From: Litorivita pollutaquae
GTDB taxonomy: Bacteria > Pseudomonadota > Alphaproteobacteria > Rhodobacterales > Rhodobacteraceae
Reading direction: 5' to 3'
DNA length: 64,000 bases
Assembly (NCBI RefSeq): GCF_003205515.1
Contig: NZ_KZ826482.1
Location: forward strand, 372,001-436,000
Part shown: piece after piece, positions 54,895 to 64,000 of the stretch
Position numbering within the stretch: the stretch's first letter is position 1
Layout: every line of letters starts with the position of its first letter
Made by a program: the position numbers and the translations under genes
The notes under the pieces: model-generated
Told to the model about the DNA's origin: nothing
Seen by the model: only the letters and a program-made list of their open reading frames with translations
Databases searched by the model: none

Positions 54895-55457
54895 ACCTGC
54901 TCGATCTCGATAGCCGTTGGAAACGTTTCAACGATCCGGACCGTGTTTGCCCCTGCTGCGGGGAAACATTTTCCGGCATTTTCGATCTTGGTTATCCGCA
55001 TCCCGATGCCTGGACCCATGCGGTGGATGACAGCGGCGATACAGAAATCGCCGGTGATCGGCTCAACGCGGATCTATGCCGTGTCGGCGAGGCCTGTTTT
55101 TTGCGCTGTGTGCTGATGATCCCTGTGCAGGGCACCGATGAGATGTTCGGGTTCGGCGCATGGGCGCAGGTGTCGCGCGATGTCTTTGACGGCTATCTCG
55201 CCACATATGACGAACCGCCACGCGATTTCGCCGGCGGAAATGCGCTTTTGGCGAATCTTCTGCCAGGATTTACCGAGGACGACATGATCCCGGTGATCTT
55301 GTCCCCTGTCGCCCGCGATGCCGGCACCCGCCCGATGATGATGGCCGAAGCCGGCGATCTGGCCACCGCGCAAACGGATGGGATATCCTTTGACCGTTTG
55401 CTCGACATCTATGCCGAAGCGGGCCGCGACATCCGCCCGCATTTGATGCAGGACTGA
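54891..55457 (+). CDS. DUF2199 domain-containing protein
   Basis: A 188-residue soluble protein with a zinc-ribbon-like pair CPCCGETFSG near the N-terminus and a conserved ADLCRVGEACFLRCVLMIPV segment. This matches DUF2199. No function is known. Its ATG overlaps the purF stop (ATGA), so it is translated from the purF transcript. Confidence 0.85.
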   Translation: MNLLDLDSRWKRFNDPDRVCPCCGETFSGIFDLGYPHPDAWTHAVDDSGDTEIAGDRLNADLCRVGEACFLRCVLMIPVQGTDEMFGFGAWAQVSRDVFDGYLATYDEPPRDFAGGNALLANLLPGFTEDDMIPVILSPVARDAGTRPMMMAEAGDLATAQTDGISFDRLLDIYAEAGRDIRPHLMQD

Positions 55458-55527
55458 TTGCCGCGCCGCGCATGATCCACGCAAGGGGCGCGTTGACAAA
55501 ACCGGCGCGGCGCGCCAAACCGCCCCT

Positions 55528-56172
55528 ATGACAGATCAAATCGCCCTCATCACCGGCGCATCGCGCGGCCTTGGTGCCGCATTGGCCGAAGCGCTCAGCC
55601 CGAAGTATCACATCGTCGCCGTCGGTCGCACCACCGGCGCGCTGGAGGAGGTGGATGACCGCATCCAAGCCAAGGGCGGCAGCGCCACATTGGCCCCGAT
55701 GGACATCACCAATCCCGATGCAATGGCGCAATTGTGCCGCTCGATCTATGATCGCTGGGGCGGGATTGCGCTTTGGGCGCATACGGCCGTGCATGCCGCG
55801 CCGTTGGCCCCTGCACAGTTTCTCGATGCGAAAGATTGGGACAAATCTGTCGCCTGCAATGTCACCGCCACCGGACAATTGATCCCGTTTCTGGCGCCGC
55901 TTCTGGGCGAAGAGGGCACAGCGCTTTTCTTTGATGATCCGCGCGGCGGCACGAAATTCTTCTCGGCCTATGGCGCAAGCAAGGCGGCGCAAATCGCTTT
56001 GGCCAAAAGCTGGCAAGCCGAAAGCACCAAAACCGGCCCGCGGATCGAGATCGTCACGCCCGCGCCGTTGGCAACCGCCACCCGCGCGCGGTTTTTCCCC
56101 GGCGAGGATCGCGCGCCTTTGGCCAAACCGCAGGCCGAAGCCGAACGGATCATCGCGGACCTCGGACTTTAA
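55528..56172 (+). CDS. SDR family oxidoreductase
   Basis: A 214-residue short-chain dehydrogenase-like protein with the nucleotide-binding GASRGLGAALAEAL motif at the N-terminus. The usual catalytic Ser-Tyr-Lys is only partly present: YGASKAAQIAL gives Tyr and Lys (YxxxK), while the serine region reads LFFDDPRGG. Cofactor binding is likely; the substrate is unknown. Confidence 0.87.
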   Translation: MTDQIALITGASRGLGAALAEALSPKYHIVAVGRTTGALEEVDDRIQAKGGSATLAPMDITNPDAMAQLCRSIYDRWGGIALWAHTAVHAAPLAPAQFLDAKDWDKSVACNVTATGQLIPFLAPLLGEEGTALFFDDPRGGTKFFSAYGASKAAQIALAKSWQAESTKTGPRIEIVTPAPLATATRARFFPGEDRAPLAKPQAEAERIIADLGL

Positions 56173-56388
56173 CCGCACATCGCACAGGCCCCCAAGGGTT
56201 GCTTTTGCCCCACAACCGTCCCACGCAATGGCGTTGCCGGCCGCGCAATGCTTGCCCCGCGCCGCCGGCTCGCTTAGACAGAGGGAAACAGGCACATTGC
56301 CCGTCCGTGCACCGCGCTGCGCGTATCGGGCCAAGCCGCGTTTCGGCGCAGGGGTGGGCCACACAACAACGGGCAATCAGGGGCAAAT

Positions 56389-57177
56389 ATGCGCATTCTC
56401 ATCACCAATGACGACGGTATCAACGCGCCGGGCCTGGAAATCATCGCCAAGATCGCCGCAGAGCTGGCCGGATCAAAGGGCGAGGTTTGGACCGTTGCGC
56501 CGGCCTTTGAACAATCCGGCGTGGCCCATAAAATCAGCTACACCCATCCGATGATGCTGGCGCAAATGGGCGAACGCCGCTTTGCCGCCGAAGGATCGCC
56601 CGCCGACTGCGTGCTTGCGGGGCTGCATGAGGTGCTCAAGGGCCACAAACCCGATCTGATCCTGTCCGGCGTCAACCGCGGTAACAATTCCGCCGAAAAC
56701 GCGATGTATTCGGGCACCTTGGGGGCCGCAATGGAAGGCGCGTTGCAAGGCATCCCGTCCTTTGCCCTGTCGCAATATTACGGGCCGAAAAATTACGAGT
56801 TGGAAAACCCGTTTGAGGCAGCCGAAGTCCATGGCGCGGCGCTCATCCGCAAATTGATCGATGCCACCCCCGCCGAGGAAGCGATCACAGATTACCGTTT
56901 GTTCTTTAACGTCAATTTCCCGCCTCTCCCTGCCGCAGAGGTCAAAGGGGCGCGCGTCGGACCACAAGGGTATCGTAAACACACCCATTTCGGGGTCGAG
57001 CCGCATCTGTCCCCGTCGGGGCGCAAATTTCTATGGATACGCGGCGGAGACCAACAGATCCCGACCGAAGAAGGCAGCGATGCGGCGCTCAACCTCGACG
57101 GCTATATCTCGGTCACCCCCATGCGCGCCACCCTGACCGCCTATGATGCGCTGGACCATTTTGGCGCCGCTCTATGA
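56389..57177 (+). CDS. surE: 5'/3'-nucleotidase SurE
   Basis: Metal-dependent nucleotidase of 262 residues, important in stationary phase survival in other bacteria. The acidic metal site is in [32 protein letters not shown] contains the asparagine and serine ligands. AGGGG lies upstream of the ATG. It forms the well-known surE-pcm-nlpD group with the next two genes. Confidence 0.95.
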   Translation: MRILITNDDGINAPGLEIIAKIAAELAGSKGEVWTVAPAFEQSGVAHKISYTHPMMLAQMGERRFAAEGSPADCVLAGLHEVLKGHKPDLILSGVNRGNNSAENAMYSGTLGAAMEGALQGIPSFALSQYYGPKNYELENPFEAAEVHGAALIRKLIDATPAEEAITDYRLFFNVNFPPLPAAEVKGARVGPQGYRKHTHFGVEPHLSPSGRKFLWIRGGDQQIPTEEGSDAALNLDGYISVTPMRATLTAYDALDHFGAAL

Positions 57178-57953
57178 GCCCGCGCGCGCCCATTGCCCCC
57201 GTCCCCATGCAAATGCGCGCCGGCCATGCCACACCGCAAGCCGCACCGGGCGCCGGCACCGTGCCCCATACCCCCGCGCCCTTGGCGCAGGACCAACAGC
57301 CCACCGCAGAGCAATCCGAAGCCGAGCGCAAAATGCAATTCCTCTATGCGTTGCGCTCCAAAGGCGTGACCGATAAGGCGGTGCTCGGCGCGATGGAGAA
57401 AATCGATCGCGGCCCGTTTATTCGCGGAATTTTCACCGAACGCGCCTATGAGGATATGCCGTTGCCCATCGCTTGCGGCCAAACCATATCGCAACCCTCC
57501 GTGGTCGGATTGATGACGCAGGCGCTCGAAGTCAACCCGCGCGACAAAGTGCTCGAAGTGGGCACCGGCTCAGGATATCAAGCCGCAATTCTCAGCCAAC
57601 TGGCCCGCCGGGTCTATACTGTTGATCGCCACAAACGATTGATCGCCGAAGCCCGTTCGGTGTTCGCGGCGATGGATCTTGCCAATATTACCGCATTTAC
57701 CGCCGATGGCAGCTTTGGCCTGCCGGATCAGGCCCCGTTTGATCGCATTATTGTCACCGCCGCCGCCGAGGATCCCCCCGGCCCCCTCTTGGCGCAGCTC
57801 AAGATCGGCGGTATTATGGTCGTGCCTGTGGGCCAATCGGACGCGGTGCAAAGCCTGATCCGTGTGCGCCGCCATGAGAGCGGGTTTGATTACGACGAAT
57901 TGCGCCCGGTGCGGTTTGTCCCCCTGCTCGAAGGGCTCGGGCGCGACAGTTAA
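57174..57953 (+). CDS. pcm: Protein-L-isoaspartate O-methyltransferase
   Basis: A 259-residue enzyme that uses S-adenosylmethionine to methylate damaged isoaspartyl residues and so starts their repair. The SAM-binding motif is [35 protein letters not shown] is the conserved substrate loop. About 40 extra proline-rich residues precede the core, and the ATG overlaps the surE stop (ATGA). Confidence 0.94.
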   Translation: MSPRAPIAPVPMQMRAGHATPQAAPGAGTVPHTPAPLAQDQQPTAEQSEAERKMQFLYALRSKGVTDKAVLGAMEKIDRGPFIRGIFTERAYEDMPLPIACGQTISQPSVVGLMTQALEVNPRDKVLEVGTGSGYQAAILSQLARRVYTVDRHKRLIAEARSVFAAMDLANITAFTADGSFGLPDQAPFDRIIVTAAAEDPPGPLLAQLKIGGIMVVPVGQSDAVQSLIRVRRHESGFDYDELRPVRFVPLLEGLGRDS

Positions 57954-58074
57954 ACTGCCGGTAAACTGCGGACATTGCATATAGCCCTGACAACAAGGGC
58001 ACGAGACAGTGAAAGCCCCAAACATAAAGGGGTAGAAACATGGGCCGAAACGGCCGGTGAATGAGGATATCGAG

Positions 58075-59340
58075 ATGACCCAAACGCCCCAAATCCGCGC
58101 CATACCCACGATTGCATCTGCACAGAGCACCGGCGGCAGGCGCGCGTCCCGTCCTCTGCTGCGCAGCGCTGCCGCGCTTGGTGCGGCTCTGGCGCTTTCG
58201 GGCTGCGAGGGCGGGCTTGATCTTGACCTGCGCGGCAATTTCGGCAGCGCCATGAGCACCGCAGAAGCCGCGAGAACGGCCACCGCCGAACGCCCGCGCC
58301 CCGATGATCGCGGCATCATCTCCTACCCGAACTACCAAGTCGCCGTTGCCAAACGCGGCGACACGCTGGCCACTGTCGCGGCCCGCATCGGTGCGGATGC
58401 CAACGCTTTGGCGACCTTCAATGGCGTGCAAACCGGCGACTCCCTGCGCGAGGGCGAAATCATTGCGCTGCCCAACCGCGTGGCCGAACCCTCGCCTTTG
58501 ACCGGCGCATCCGGCACCGGACCGATCCGCCCTGCCGTCGACATCACGACGCTTGCCGGCGGCGCGATTGACCGTGCCGGCGCCCAACAGGTCGAAACCA
58601 CCGCCCTGCCCTCCACCACGGCCGCCGTTGATCCCAAGGCGCAAACCGGACTTGAACCCACCCGCCACAAGGTGCAGCGCGGCGAAACCGCCTTTACCAT
58701 TGCGCGGCTCTATGATGTTTCGGTGCGCAGCCTGTCGGAATGGAACGGATTGGATGAGAAATTCACCATCCGCGAGGGGCAATATCTGCTGATCCCCGTG
58801 GCCGAGCAACGCCCGCCACAATCCGAAAAAATCGCCAAGCCGGGGTTTGGCAATCCCTCACCGACGCCGACACCGCCAAGCGCGGTCAAACCCCTGCCGG
58901 ACGAGAAAACCGTGCCCGTGGCGCAATCCGCCGCGCAAGCCGCAAAAGTCGCGCCAGATCTGGGAAAAACGCAAAGCAAAGCCACCACATCGGCGCGCTT
59001 GGCCTATCCGGTCAGCGGCAAAATCATCCGCGAATACACCAAGGGCAAATCCGACGGCATTGATCTTTCCGCCGCCGCAGGCAGCCCGATCAAAGCCGCC
59101 GATGCCGGCACCGTCGCCGCGATCACATCCGACGCGGACCAAGTGCCGATCATCGTGATCAAACACAGTGGTGGCCTGCTTACGGTCTATGCCAACGCTG
59201 GAAACATCGCCGTCAAAAAAGGCGATAGCGTCTCGCGCGGGCAAAAAATCGCCAGCCTGCGCGCCGATCCGGCCAACTATGTGCACTTCGAAGTGCGCAA
59301 AGGATTCGAAAGCGTCGATCCGCTGCCCTATTTGCAATGA
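58075..59340 (+). CDS. nlpD: NlpD-like LysM/M23 lipoprotein
   Basis: An envelope lipoprotein of about 421 residues with lipobox LALSGC, two LysM domains (VAVAKRGDTLATVAARIGAD and KVQRGETAFTIARLYDVSVR) and a C-terminal M23 domain (about residues 310-420; YPVSGKIIREYTKGKSDGID, YVHFEVRKGFESVDPL). The HxxxD and HxH zinc ligands are incomplete (SDGIDLSA, VHFEV), so it probably activates a cell-wall amidase such as AmiC rather than cutting itself. ATG 58075 is preceded by GAGG; a GTG six codons earlier is possible. Confidence 0.92.
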   Translation: MTQTPQIRAIPTIASAQSTGGRRASRPLLRSAAALGAALALSGCEGGLDLDLRGNFGSAMSTAEAARTATAERPRPDDRGIISYPNYQVAVAKRGDTLATVAARIGADANALATFNGVQTGDSLREGEIIALPNRVAEPSPLTGASGTGPIRPAVDITTLAGGAIDRAGAQQVETTALPSTTAAVDPKAQTGLEPTRHKVQRGETAFTIARLYDVSVRSLSEWNGLDEKFTIREGQYLLIPVAEQRPPQSEKIAKPGFGNPSPTPTPPSAVKPLPDEKTVPVAQSAAQAAKVAPDLGKTQSKATTSARLAYPVSGKIIREYTKGKSDGIDLSAAAGSPIKAADAGTVAAITSDADQVPIIVIKHSGGLLTVYANAGNIAVKKGDSVSRGQKIASLRADPANYVHFEVRKGFESVDPLPYLQ

Positions 59341-59663
59341 TCATATCGGATCGGCATCAAATCGCGCAGGACAGACAAGGCCCGAACGGCTGCCCAGACC
59401 GAGAAACCGAGACGCCGTCGGACGGTGGTGGCCATGGGTCATCGAATGGCATCCGCGAAATTTTCGCGGCAGGCCTGCCATGTTTCCAAACCACAAACCC
59501 GTTGATTCCGCCACGCATGACGCAAGCGCCTTCGCGATCTGCCCCCGACCCCACCGGTGTTGGTTACCCCTTACGGCAAATGCAGGGGAGCAGAGAGCGG
59601 CATGCCCCCACCTCCTGCAACCCGTAGCGGCCGCGCGGCACTGTTTATGTGCCAAGGATTGGC
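59341..59663. other. 323-base convergent intergenic region
   Basis: It lies between nlpD (+) and the DUF815 ATPase gene (-). Open frames here are short and unrecognisable. It contains a 17-base palindrome, listed separately, and no clear T-run terminator. Confidence 0.5.
59453..59469. repeat. Palindrome CCGCGAAATTTTCGCGG
   Basis: Perfect 8-bp inverted arms around one central base, in a convergent gap. It may act as a bidirectional terminator stem or a protein-binding site; no neighbouring promoter supports an operator role. Confidence 0.5.
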
Positions 59664-60506
59664 TTAGGCCTTGATCTCAACACCCTTGCGGCCGGCCAGA
59701 TCGGTGATGAATTGCCATGCAACACGGCCCGAACGGCTGCCGCGCGTGGCTTGCCATTCGATTGCCTCGGCGCGCAATTCGTCAGCCGGAACCGAGATAC
59801 CGTAGGCGGCGCAATATCCATCGATCATCGATAGATATTCATCTTGGTCACAGGGGTGGAACCCGAGCCACAGGCCAAAACGATCCGATAAGGAGACTTT
59901 TTCTTCAACTGCCTCGCCGGGGTTGATCGCCGAGCTGCGCTCGTTCTCGATCATGTCGCGTGGCATCAAATGACGCCGGTTCGAGGTGGCATAGAAAACC
60001 ACGTTCTCCGGGCGCCCCTCGATGCCACCATCGAGAACGGCCTTGAGGCTTTTGTAATGCTGGTCGTCATGGCTGAACGATAGATCATCGCAAAACAACA
60101 CAAACCGCGCATCCGAGCCGCGCAAAAGCGCCAAGAGCCGCGTCACGGACGGCAGGTCTTCGCGTTGCAACTCGACAATTTTCAAAGCCTCGCCCTGCCG
60201 CAACACCTCGGCATGAACCGCCTTGACCAAAGACGACTTGCCCATACCGCGCGCGCCCCACAGCAAGGCGTTGTTGGCGGGCAATCCGCGCGCGAACCGC
60301 AAAGTGTTCTCAAGCAGCGTATCGCGCGACCGATCCACCCCGACCAAAAGGCCAAGATCGACCCGGCTGACCTCGGGCACCGGGGCCAACCGGTCCGGCT
60401 CCACATGCCAGACAAAAGCCTCTGCGGCGTCGAAATCCGGTGCGTCCAGCGGCGCAGGATGCATCCGCTCCAACGCCGCCGCAATACGGTCCAAAGGATC
60501 AGTCAC
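59664..60506 (-). CDS. DUF815 family ATP-binding protein
   Basis: A 280-residue AAA-like ATPase. Walker A is [16 protein letters not shown], Walker B region [14 protein letters not shown], followed by [18 protein letters not shown]815 proteins are widespread in proteobacteria, function unknown. The start is GTG 60506 with GAGGG upstream, overlapping the end of tatC by 8 bases, so it is co-transcribed with the tat genes. Confidence 0.88.
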   Translation of the reverse strand: MTDPLDRIAAALERMHPAPLDAPDFDAAEAFVWHVEPDRLAPVPEVSRVDLGLLVGVDRSRDTLLENTLRFARGLPANNALLWGARGMGKSSLVKAVHAEVLRQGEALKIVELQREDLPSVTRLLALLRGSDARFVLFCDDLSFSHDDQHYKSLKAVLDGGIEGRPENVVFYATSNRRHLMPRDMIENERSSAINPGEAVEEKVSLSDRFGLWLGFHPCDQDEYLSMIDGYCAAYGISVPADELRAEAIEWQATRGSRSGRVAWQFITDLAGRKGVEIKA

Positions 60507-61398
60507 GTTTACCCTCGTTTTCTTCATCCGCATCAAACTCCGCCATCAACGGATCTTCGCTTTCGTCTTCATCCTCATCGTCATAATAGCCCTCGGCGCG
60601 CAACCGCGCTTCGCGCTGCGTCTCGACGCGGCGGACCAAAAGGATGGAAATCTCATAAAGGCCGTAAACCACAACAAACAAAATCACTTGGGTGATCACA
60701 TCCGGCGGCGTCACCAAGGCCGCCAACACAAGGATGGCAACAACGGCATATTTACGCACACCGCCCAGTCCCTCGGCGGATACAAGGCCCGCCTTGCCCA
60801 TCAGGGTCAATAGAACCGGCAATTGGAAGCACAGGCCAAAGGCGACGATGAACTTGATCGTCAAAGACAGGTATTCTTGCGCCGAACCTTGGAAAGCGAT
60901 GCCCGCCGTGGCGTTTTCCACCTCATCGGACAACACGGTGCCCGGTTGTTGGAAGCCAAGGAAGAAGTCAAAGGCTAAAGGCGTGACAACATAAAACGCA
61001 AAAGACGCGCCAAGGAAAAACATGACCGGCGATGCTATCAGGAAAGGCAAGAAGGCCCCGCGCTCGTTCTTGTAAAGTCCCGGCGCCACGAACCGCCACA
61101 TTTGCAAGGCAATATAGGGAAAGGACAACATAAGCCCGCCCAAAAGCGAGATCGAGATCGCAACGAAAAACCCCTCTTGCAGCTTGATCAGGATCAGCCC
61201 GCAATCACCCTGCCCGCGTTCGGCCATCGCCGAACACAAAGGGTGGGTCAGAAAATTAAAAATCGGGTTCCAGACGGTGAAACAAATCACCATACCGATG
61301 ATGAAAGCGACAACCGAATGGATCAGCCGATTGCGCAATTCGGCCAGATGTTCGATCAACGGCGCGGAGCTGTCTTCAATCTCGTCGGTGGGGCTCAT
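60499..61398 (-). CDS. tatC: Sec-independent protein translocase TatC
   Basis: A 299-residue membrane protein, the twin-arginine signal receptor. It starts with the conserved [13 protein letters not shown], shows six hydrophobic helices and [21 protein letters not shown] after the second helix. An acidic, Asp/Glu-rich C-terminal tail ([13 protein letters not shown]) is longer than in E. coli. Third gene of tatA-tatB-tatC. Confidence 0.96.
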   Translation of the reverse strand: MSPTDEIEDSSAPLIEHLAELRNRLIHSVVAFIIGMVICFTVWNPIFNFLTHPLCSAMAERGQGDCGLILIKLQEGFFVAISISLLGGLMLSFPYIALQMWRFVAPGLYKNERGAFLPFLIASPVMFFLGASFAFYVVTPLAFDFFLGFQQPGTVLSDEVENATAGIAFQGSAQEYLSLTIKFIVAFGLCFQLPVLLTLMGKAGLVSAEGLGGVRKYAVVAILVLAALVTPPDVITQVILFVVVYGLYEISILLVRRVETQREARLRAEGYYDDEDEDESEDPLMAEFDADEENEGKRD

Positions 61399-61401
61399 GG
61401 G

Positions 61402-62076
61402 TTAGTCCTTGGGGGCCGCTTTTGCAGGCGTTTTTGCGGCACTCTTGCGCGGCGCGGCTTTAGAAGCGGTTTTCTTCGCAGCGGCGGATTTTGCCGGAGC
61501 TTTGGCCGCCGGTTTCGCCGGTTTGCTTGCTGATTTGGATGTCGTTTTGGAGGCTGTTGATTTAGCTGCCGACTTGGTTGCTGCCGGTTTTTTCGCCGCC
61601 GCTTTCGGCGCAGGCGCTTTCTTCTCGGCAGCTTTTTTCGCGGGCGCGGCCTTCTTTGGCGCGGCGCTTGTTGCGGGTGTCTCTGCCGTGTCGGGGGCTT
61701 TACGATCGGTGGCCGCTTTGGCTGTGGCCTCATGGATTTTGCGCGCCGAGGCCGCGCGATCGTCATCCAGCGTTCCGTTCGGTGACATCGGATCCCAAGC
61801 TTTGAAATCCTTACTCACATCGTCCGTAACTTCTTTGATCTTATCAAGGCCCATCTGTTTGGGATCGGCCAAATCACGAAACGTTGTCGCCGCCTCTTTC
61901 ATACCCGATTGATCCGCAGCCTCATCCATCGCGCGGGTGAACTCGCGCGCCATGCCTTTGGCTTTACCGACAAACCGACCGACATTGCGGAACAGCATTG
62001 GCAAATCTTTTGGCCCCACGACAATCAACGCCACGACACCAATCACCAAAAGCTCGGTCCAACCCAGATCGAACAT
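61402..62076 (-). CDS. tatB: Sec-independent protein translocase TatB, with extended Ala/Lys tail
   Basis: A 224-residue protein. The N-terminal membrane helix and hinge (DLGWTELLVIGVVALIVVGP, then KDLPMLFRNVGRF) and the amphipathic helix are typical of TatB. From about residue 120 to the end it is a low-complexity Ala/Lys/Pro tail (KKAAPAKKAAEKKAPAPK and similar), longer than in E. coli TatB (171 residues). Confidence 0.93.
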   Translation of the reverse strand: MFDLGWTELLVIGVVALIVVGPKDLPMLFRNVGRFVGKAKGMAREFTRAMDEAADQSGMKEAATTFRDLADPKQMGLDKIKEVTDDVSKDFKAWDPMSPNGTLDDDRAASARKIHEATAKAATDRKAPDTAETPATSAAPKKAAPAKKAAEKKAPAPKAAAKKPAATKSAAKSTASKTTSKSASKPAKPAAKAPAKSAAAKKTASKAAPRKSAAKTPAKAAPKD

Positions 62077-62082
62077 GCGGAA

Positions 62083-62292
62083 TTAGACCTTGTCTTTTTC
62101 AGCCGTCGACGCGGTGGTCTCTTCGGTCGTCGCGTCTTCCAATTCTTTGCTGCCGTCGCTGACGCCCTTTTTGAACGCGGTAATGCCCTTACCGACTTCG
62201 CCCATCAAAGACGAGATCTTGCCGCGCCCAAAAAGCACCAATACGACCACAGCAATCAGAAGAAGGCCTGGAAGGCCGATATTGTTAAGCAT
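62083..62292 (-). CDS. tatA: Sec-independent protein translocase TatA
   Basis: A 69-residue pore-forming Tat component: membrane helix [20 protein letters not shown] with the FGRGKI hinge, then an amphipathic helix ([17 protein letters not shown]) and a polar tail. First gene of the tat operon; stop is 6 bases before the tatB start. Confidence 0.95.
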   Translation of the reverse strand: MLNNIGLPGLLLIAVVVLVLFGRGKISSLMGEVGKGITAFKKGVSDGSKELEDATTEETTASTAEKDKV

Positions 62293-62404
62293 AGTTTATC
62301 TCCCTCAAACGTGTCACTTCACTTGGACCCGTTAAATTCATGTCAAACTATGTAATCAGAAGACAGCGCAGTTTAAAGCACCAATGCACGCGGCACCCGC
62401 GTTT

Positions 62405-63526
62405 TTATGCCACGCCGCCTTTGGCCGGAAACACGAAACACCGGTCGCGGCGGATCATCAACCACAAGGCCTGCCCCTCTTTGGGCAAAAACACATTCGG
62501 CACCGTCGCCTTCAAGGTCGATCCGTCGTAATCCATGCGGAACTCGACAAGGCTCTCGGAACCCATGAAACGCGCCCGTGTCACCACGCCGCGGGCCGGA
62601 ACACCATCTTGCACCGTGGCCAAGGGCCCGCGCCCGGCCCGGTCAAAGTCGATTTTGACGTGCTGCGGGCGAATCACGATATCCACCTCGCCGCCATCGG
62701 GTACACCGGGGGCAAGAAATTGACCAAAGGGGGTGTCGGTTAGCGCACCTTGAACTTTGCCGCGTATCACATTGACATCGCTGAAAAAAGCCACGGCTTC
62801 GCGGTCACGTGGCGCGTTGTAGATGTTATAAGGCGCGCCCTGTTGCACGATTCGGCCGTCGCGCATCAACGCGATTTCATCCGCCATGCGCATGGCTTCT
62901 TCCGGCTCATGGGTGACCAACAAAACCGCCGCATCCTCATCTTTGAGCACCGCGAGAGTTTCGTCGCGAATGTCGTCACGCAACCGGTTATCAAGGCCGG
63001 AAAACGGCTCGTCCATCAACATGATGCGCGGACGCGGCGCAAGCGCACGGGCCAAGGCGACGCGTTGCTGTTCCCCGCCGGACAGCTCATGCGGATAGCC
63101 GTCGATAAACCGCATAAGCCCCACGCGGGTAAGTAATCCCTCGACCCGCGCGCGTTTTTCTTCTTTCGCACCCTTAAGGCCAAAGGCGACATTATCCGCC
63201 ACGCTCAGATGCGGGAACAATGCGAAATCCTGAAACATCAACCCGATATGGCGGCGTTCGGGCGGCACGCGAAATTTGGTGTCACAAATCAATGCGCCAT
63301 CGACGTAAATCTCGCCTTCGTCCTGCATCTCGACGCCGGCGATCATTCGCAAGGTCGTCGATTTGCCGCATCCGGACGGCCCCAAAAGGCAGGTCACCTG
63401 CCCGCGCGGCACCGAAAGCGACACATGATCGACAACCGCTTTGCCCTCGAACCGGCGCACCAAACCACGCACTTCGAGACGCGGCGGCATGTCGGTTTTC
63501 ACTTGCTTCATAGGGGCTTGAGTCAC
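62405..63526 (-). CDS. ABC transporter ATP-binding protein, iron(III)/thiamine-type with TOBE domain
   Basis: A 373-residue ATPase of the FbpC/PotA-like class. Walker A LLGPSGCGKSTTLRMI, signature ELSGGEQQRVALARAL, Walker B RIMLMDEPFSGLD, H-loop LVTHEPEEAM; a TOBE-type regulatory domain follows from about residue 250 (IVIRPQHVKIDFDRAG). Most similar in kind to ferric iron importers, but no permease or binding protein lies in the window. GTG 63526 with GGAG upstream is chosen as start. Confidence 0.88.
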   Translation of the reverse strand: MTQAPMKQVKTDMPPRLEVRGLVRRFEGKAVVDHVSLSVPRGQVTCLLGPSGCGKSTTLRMIAGVEMQDEGEIYVDGALICDTKFRVPPERRHIGLMFQDFALFPHLSVADNVAFGLKGAKEEKRARVEGLLTRVGLMRFIDGYPHELSGGEQQRVALARALAPRPRIMLMDEPFSGLDNRLRDDIRDETLAVLKDEDAAVLLVTHEPEEAMRMADEIALMRDGRIVQQGAPYNIYNAPRDREAVAFFSDVNVIRGKVQGALTDTPFGQFLAPGVPDGGEVDIVIRPQHVKIDFDRAGRGPLATVQDGVPARGVVTRARFMGSESLVEFRMDYDGSTLKATVPNVFLPKEGQALWLMIRRDRCFVFPAKGGVA

Positions 63527-63626
63527 ATGACGCTCCACTATCCGATGAAAACCATCGGGTTTCGGCCGTTGCTATCAGCCCGCCGGAAAGGGTGCAAGTC
63601 TGGCGGCATGGTGTGGCGCGCGCCGA

Positions 63627-64000
63627 TCATTGCGCCCTGCGCCGCATCCCAAGCAACACCGAAGCAAAACCGGCGATCAAAACCACCACGCAAATCAGCA
63701 ATAGTTGCTCGTATTTGTGACCCTCGGGCAAAATTTGCGCCATGGCAGCCGTATCGCGAAAGAAATACACCGCCGCCCCCGCAATCGCCGCCGCGAAGGC
63801 GCCCGCGAACCCGATGACCGTGATCTGCCGCCCCGCCACAAGCCCGACAATCAACACCGGCGTCAGAAACATCGAGGCCGTGCCGCTCACGGCCACCGCG
63901 TCAAACAGGCTCTGATTGCCCCATAGGGTCAGCCCTGCCCCTGCGACCATGAACGCCACCATCGCCGCGCGTCCGCCGCCAAGGCTACGCGGCGCAATCT
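63627..64000 (-). CDS. Sodium:solute symporter family protein, 5' part beyond the window
   Basis: The frame is open to the window edge, giving the C-terminal 120 or so residues of a membrane transporter. Hydrophobic helices include MFLTPVLIVGLVAGRQ, VIGFAGAFAAAIAGAAVYFF and LLLICVVVLIAGFASVLLGM; the start lies outside. The pattern resembles the end of sodium:proline-type symporters seen next to this ABC gene in relatives. Substrate cannot be told. Confidence 0.65.
   Translation of the reverse strand, partial: IAPRSLGGGRAAMVAFMVAGAGLTLWGNQSLFDAVAVSGTASMFLTPVLIVGLVAGRQITVIGFAGAFAAAIAGAAVYFFRDTAAMAQILPEGHKYEQLLLICVVVLIAGFASVLLGMRRRAQ

Noticed and set aside
59337-59627. 96-codon frame overlapping the nlpD stop
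   Set aside because: No recognisable domain, mixed composition and no Shine-Dalgarno; treated as non-coding.

Overview
The window looks like an ordinary chromosomal stretch of an alphaproteobacterium of the order Rhodobacterales (Roseobacter/Rhodobacter type). The basis is a glycine-dependent 5-aminolevulinate synthase (hemA) with a perfect FNR-type box upstream, a DUF2849-cysI-cysH-DUF934-fpr sulfur assimilation cluster, a complete TRAP dicarboxylate system, a RodZ-like/ispG pair, a tatA-tatB-tatC operon, moderately high GC, and copies of the CCTCCGGCGGGGATATTT intergenic repeat that I recall from this order. There are no rRNA genes, prophage, IS elements or CRISPR arrays. The assignment is by gene content only.

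Layout. 0.2-17.5 kb: a XRE-type regulator, a DUF2189 membrane protein, prfB, envelope genes (mrcA, amiC), an aminotransferase, an M48/TPR protease followed by two DsbA-like thioredoxin-fold proteins, ispG, a RodZ-like protein, hemA and an M20 peptidase. 17.6-17.8 kb: two identical tRNA-Asp genes. 18.0-24.7 kb: dctB-dctD-dctP-dctQ-dctM on the minus strand. Its response regulator has lost both the Walker A lysine and the GAFTGA loop, and two identical 18-bp palindromes sit upstream of dctP. 24.8-30.7 kb: a cytochrome P450, an Lrp/AsnC regulator and the sulfite/APS reductase cluster with ferredoxin-NADP reductase. 30.8-34.0 kb: a GNAT acetyltransferase, a membrane-anchored alanine-rich repeat protein, infC with an ATA start codon, and a diguanylate cyclase.

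34.1-42.6 kb is the most accessory-looking part: a form II CoxL-type molybdenum hydroxylase set (coxS-coxL-coxM in transcription order) with its maturation genes (XdhC, a molybdopterin-binding protein, CoxE-like VWA protein, MoxR/CoxD-like AAA+ ATPase) and an unannotated 36-codon ORF coupled between moxR and coxE. A run of twelve 8-bp repeats lies upstream of moxR. 43.0-64.0 kb: a conserved hypothetical protein resembling an alpha/beta-hydrolase without nucleophile, pyrC, pyrE, dnaB, alr, an MlaE-MlaF-PqiA-like set, radA, cvpA, purF, a DUF2199 protein, an SDR, surE-pcm-nlpD, a DUF815 ATPase, tatC-tatB-tatA, an iron-type ABC ATPase, and the 3' part of a sodium:solute symporter that runs off the window edge.

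I see no wholly new multi-gene system. The best leads are the degenerate DctD with its paired palindromes, the 8-bp repeat tract and hidden small ORF in the cox maturation operon, the alanine-rich repeat protein, the pseudo-hydrolase, and the non-canonical infC start.
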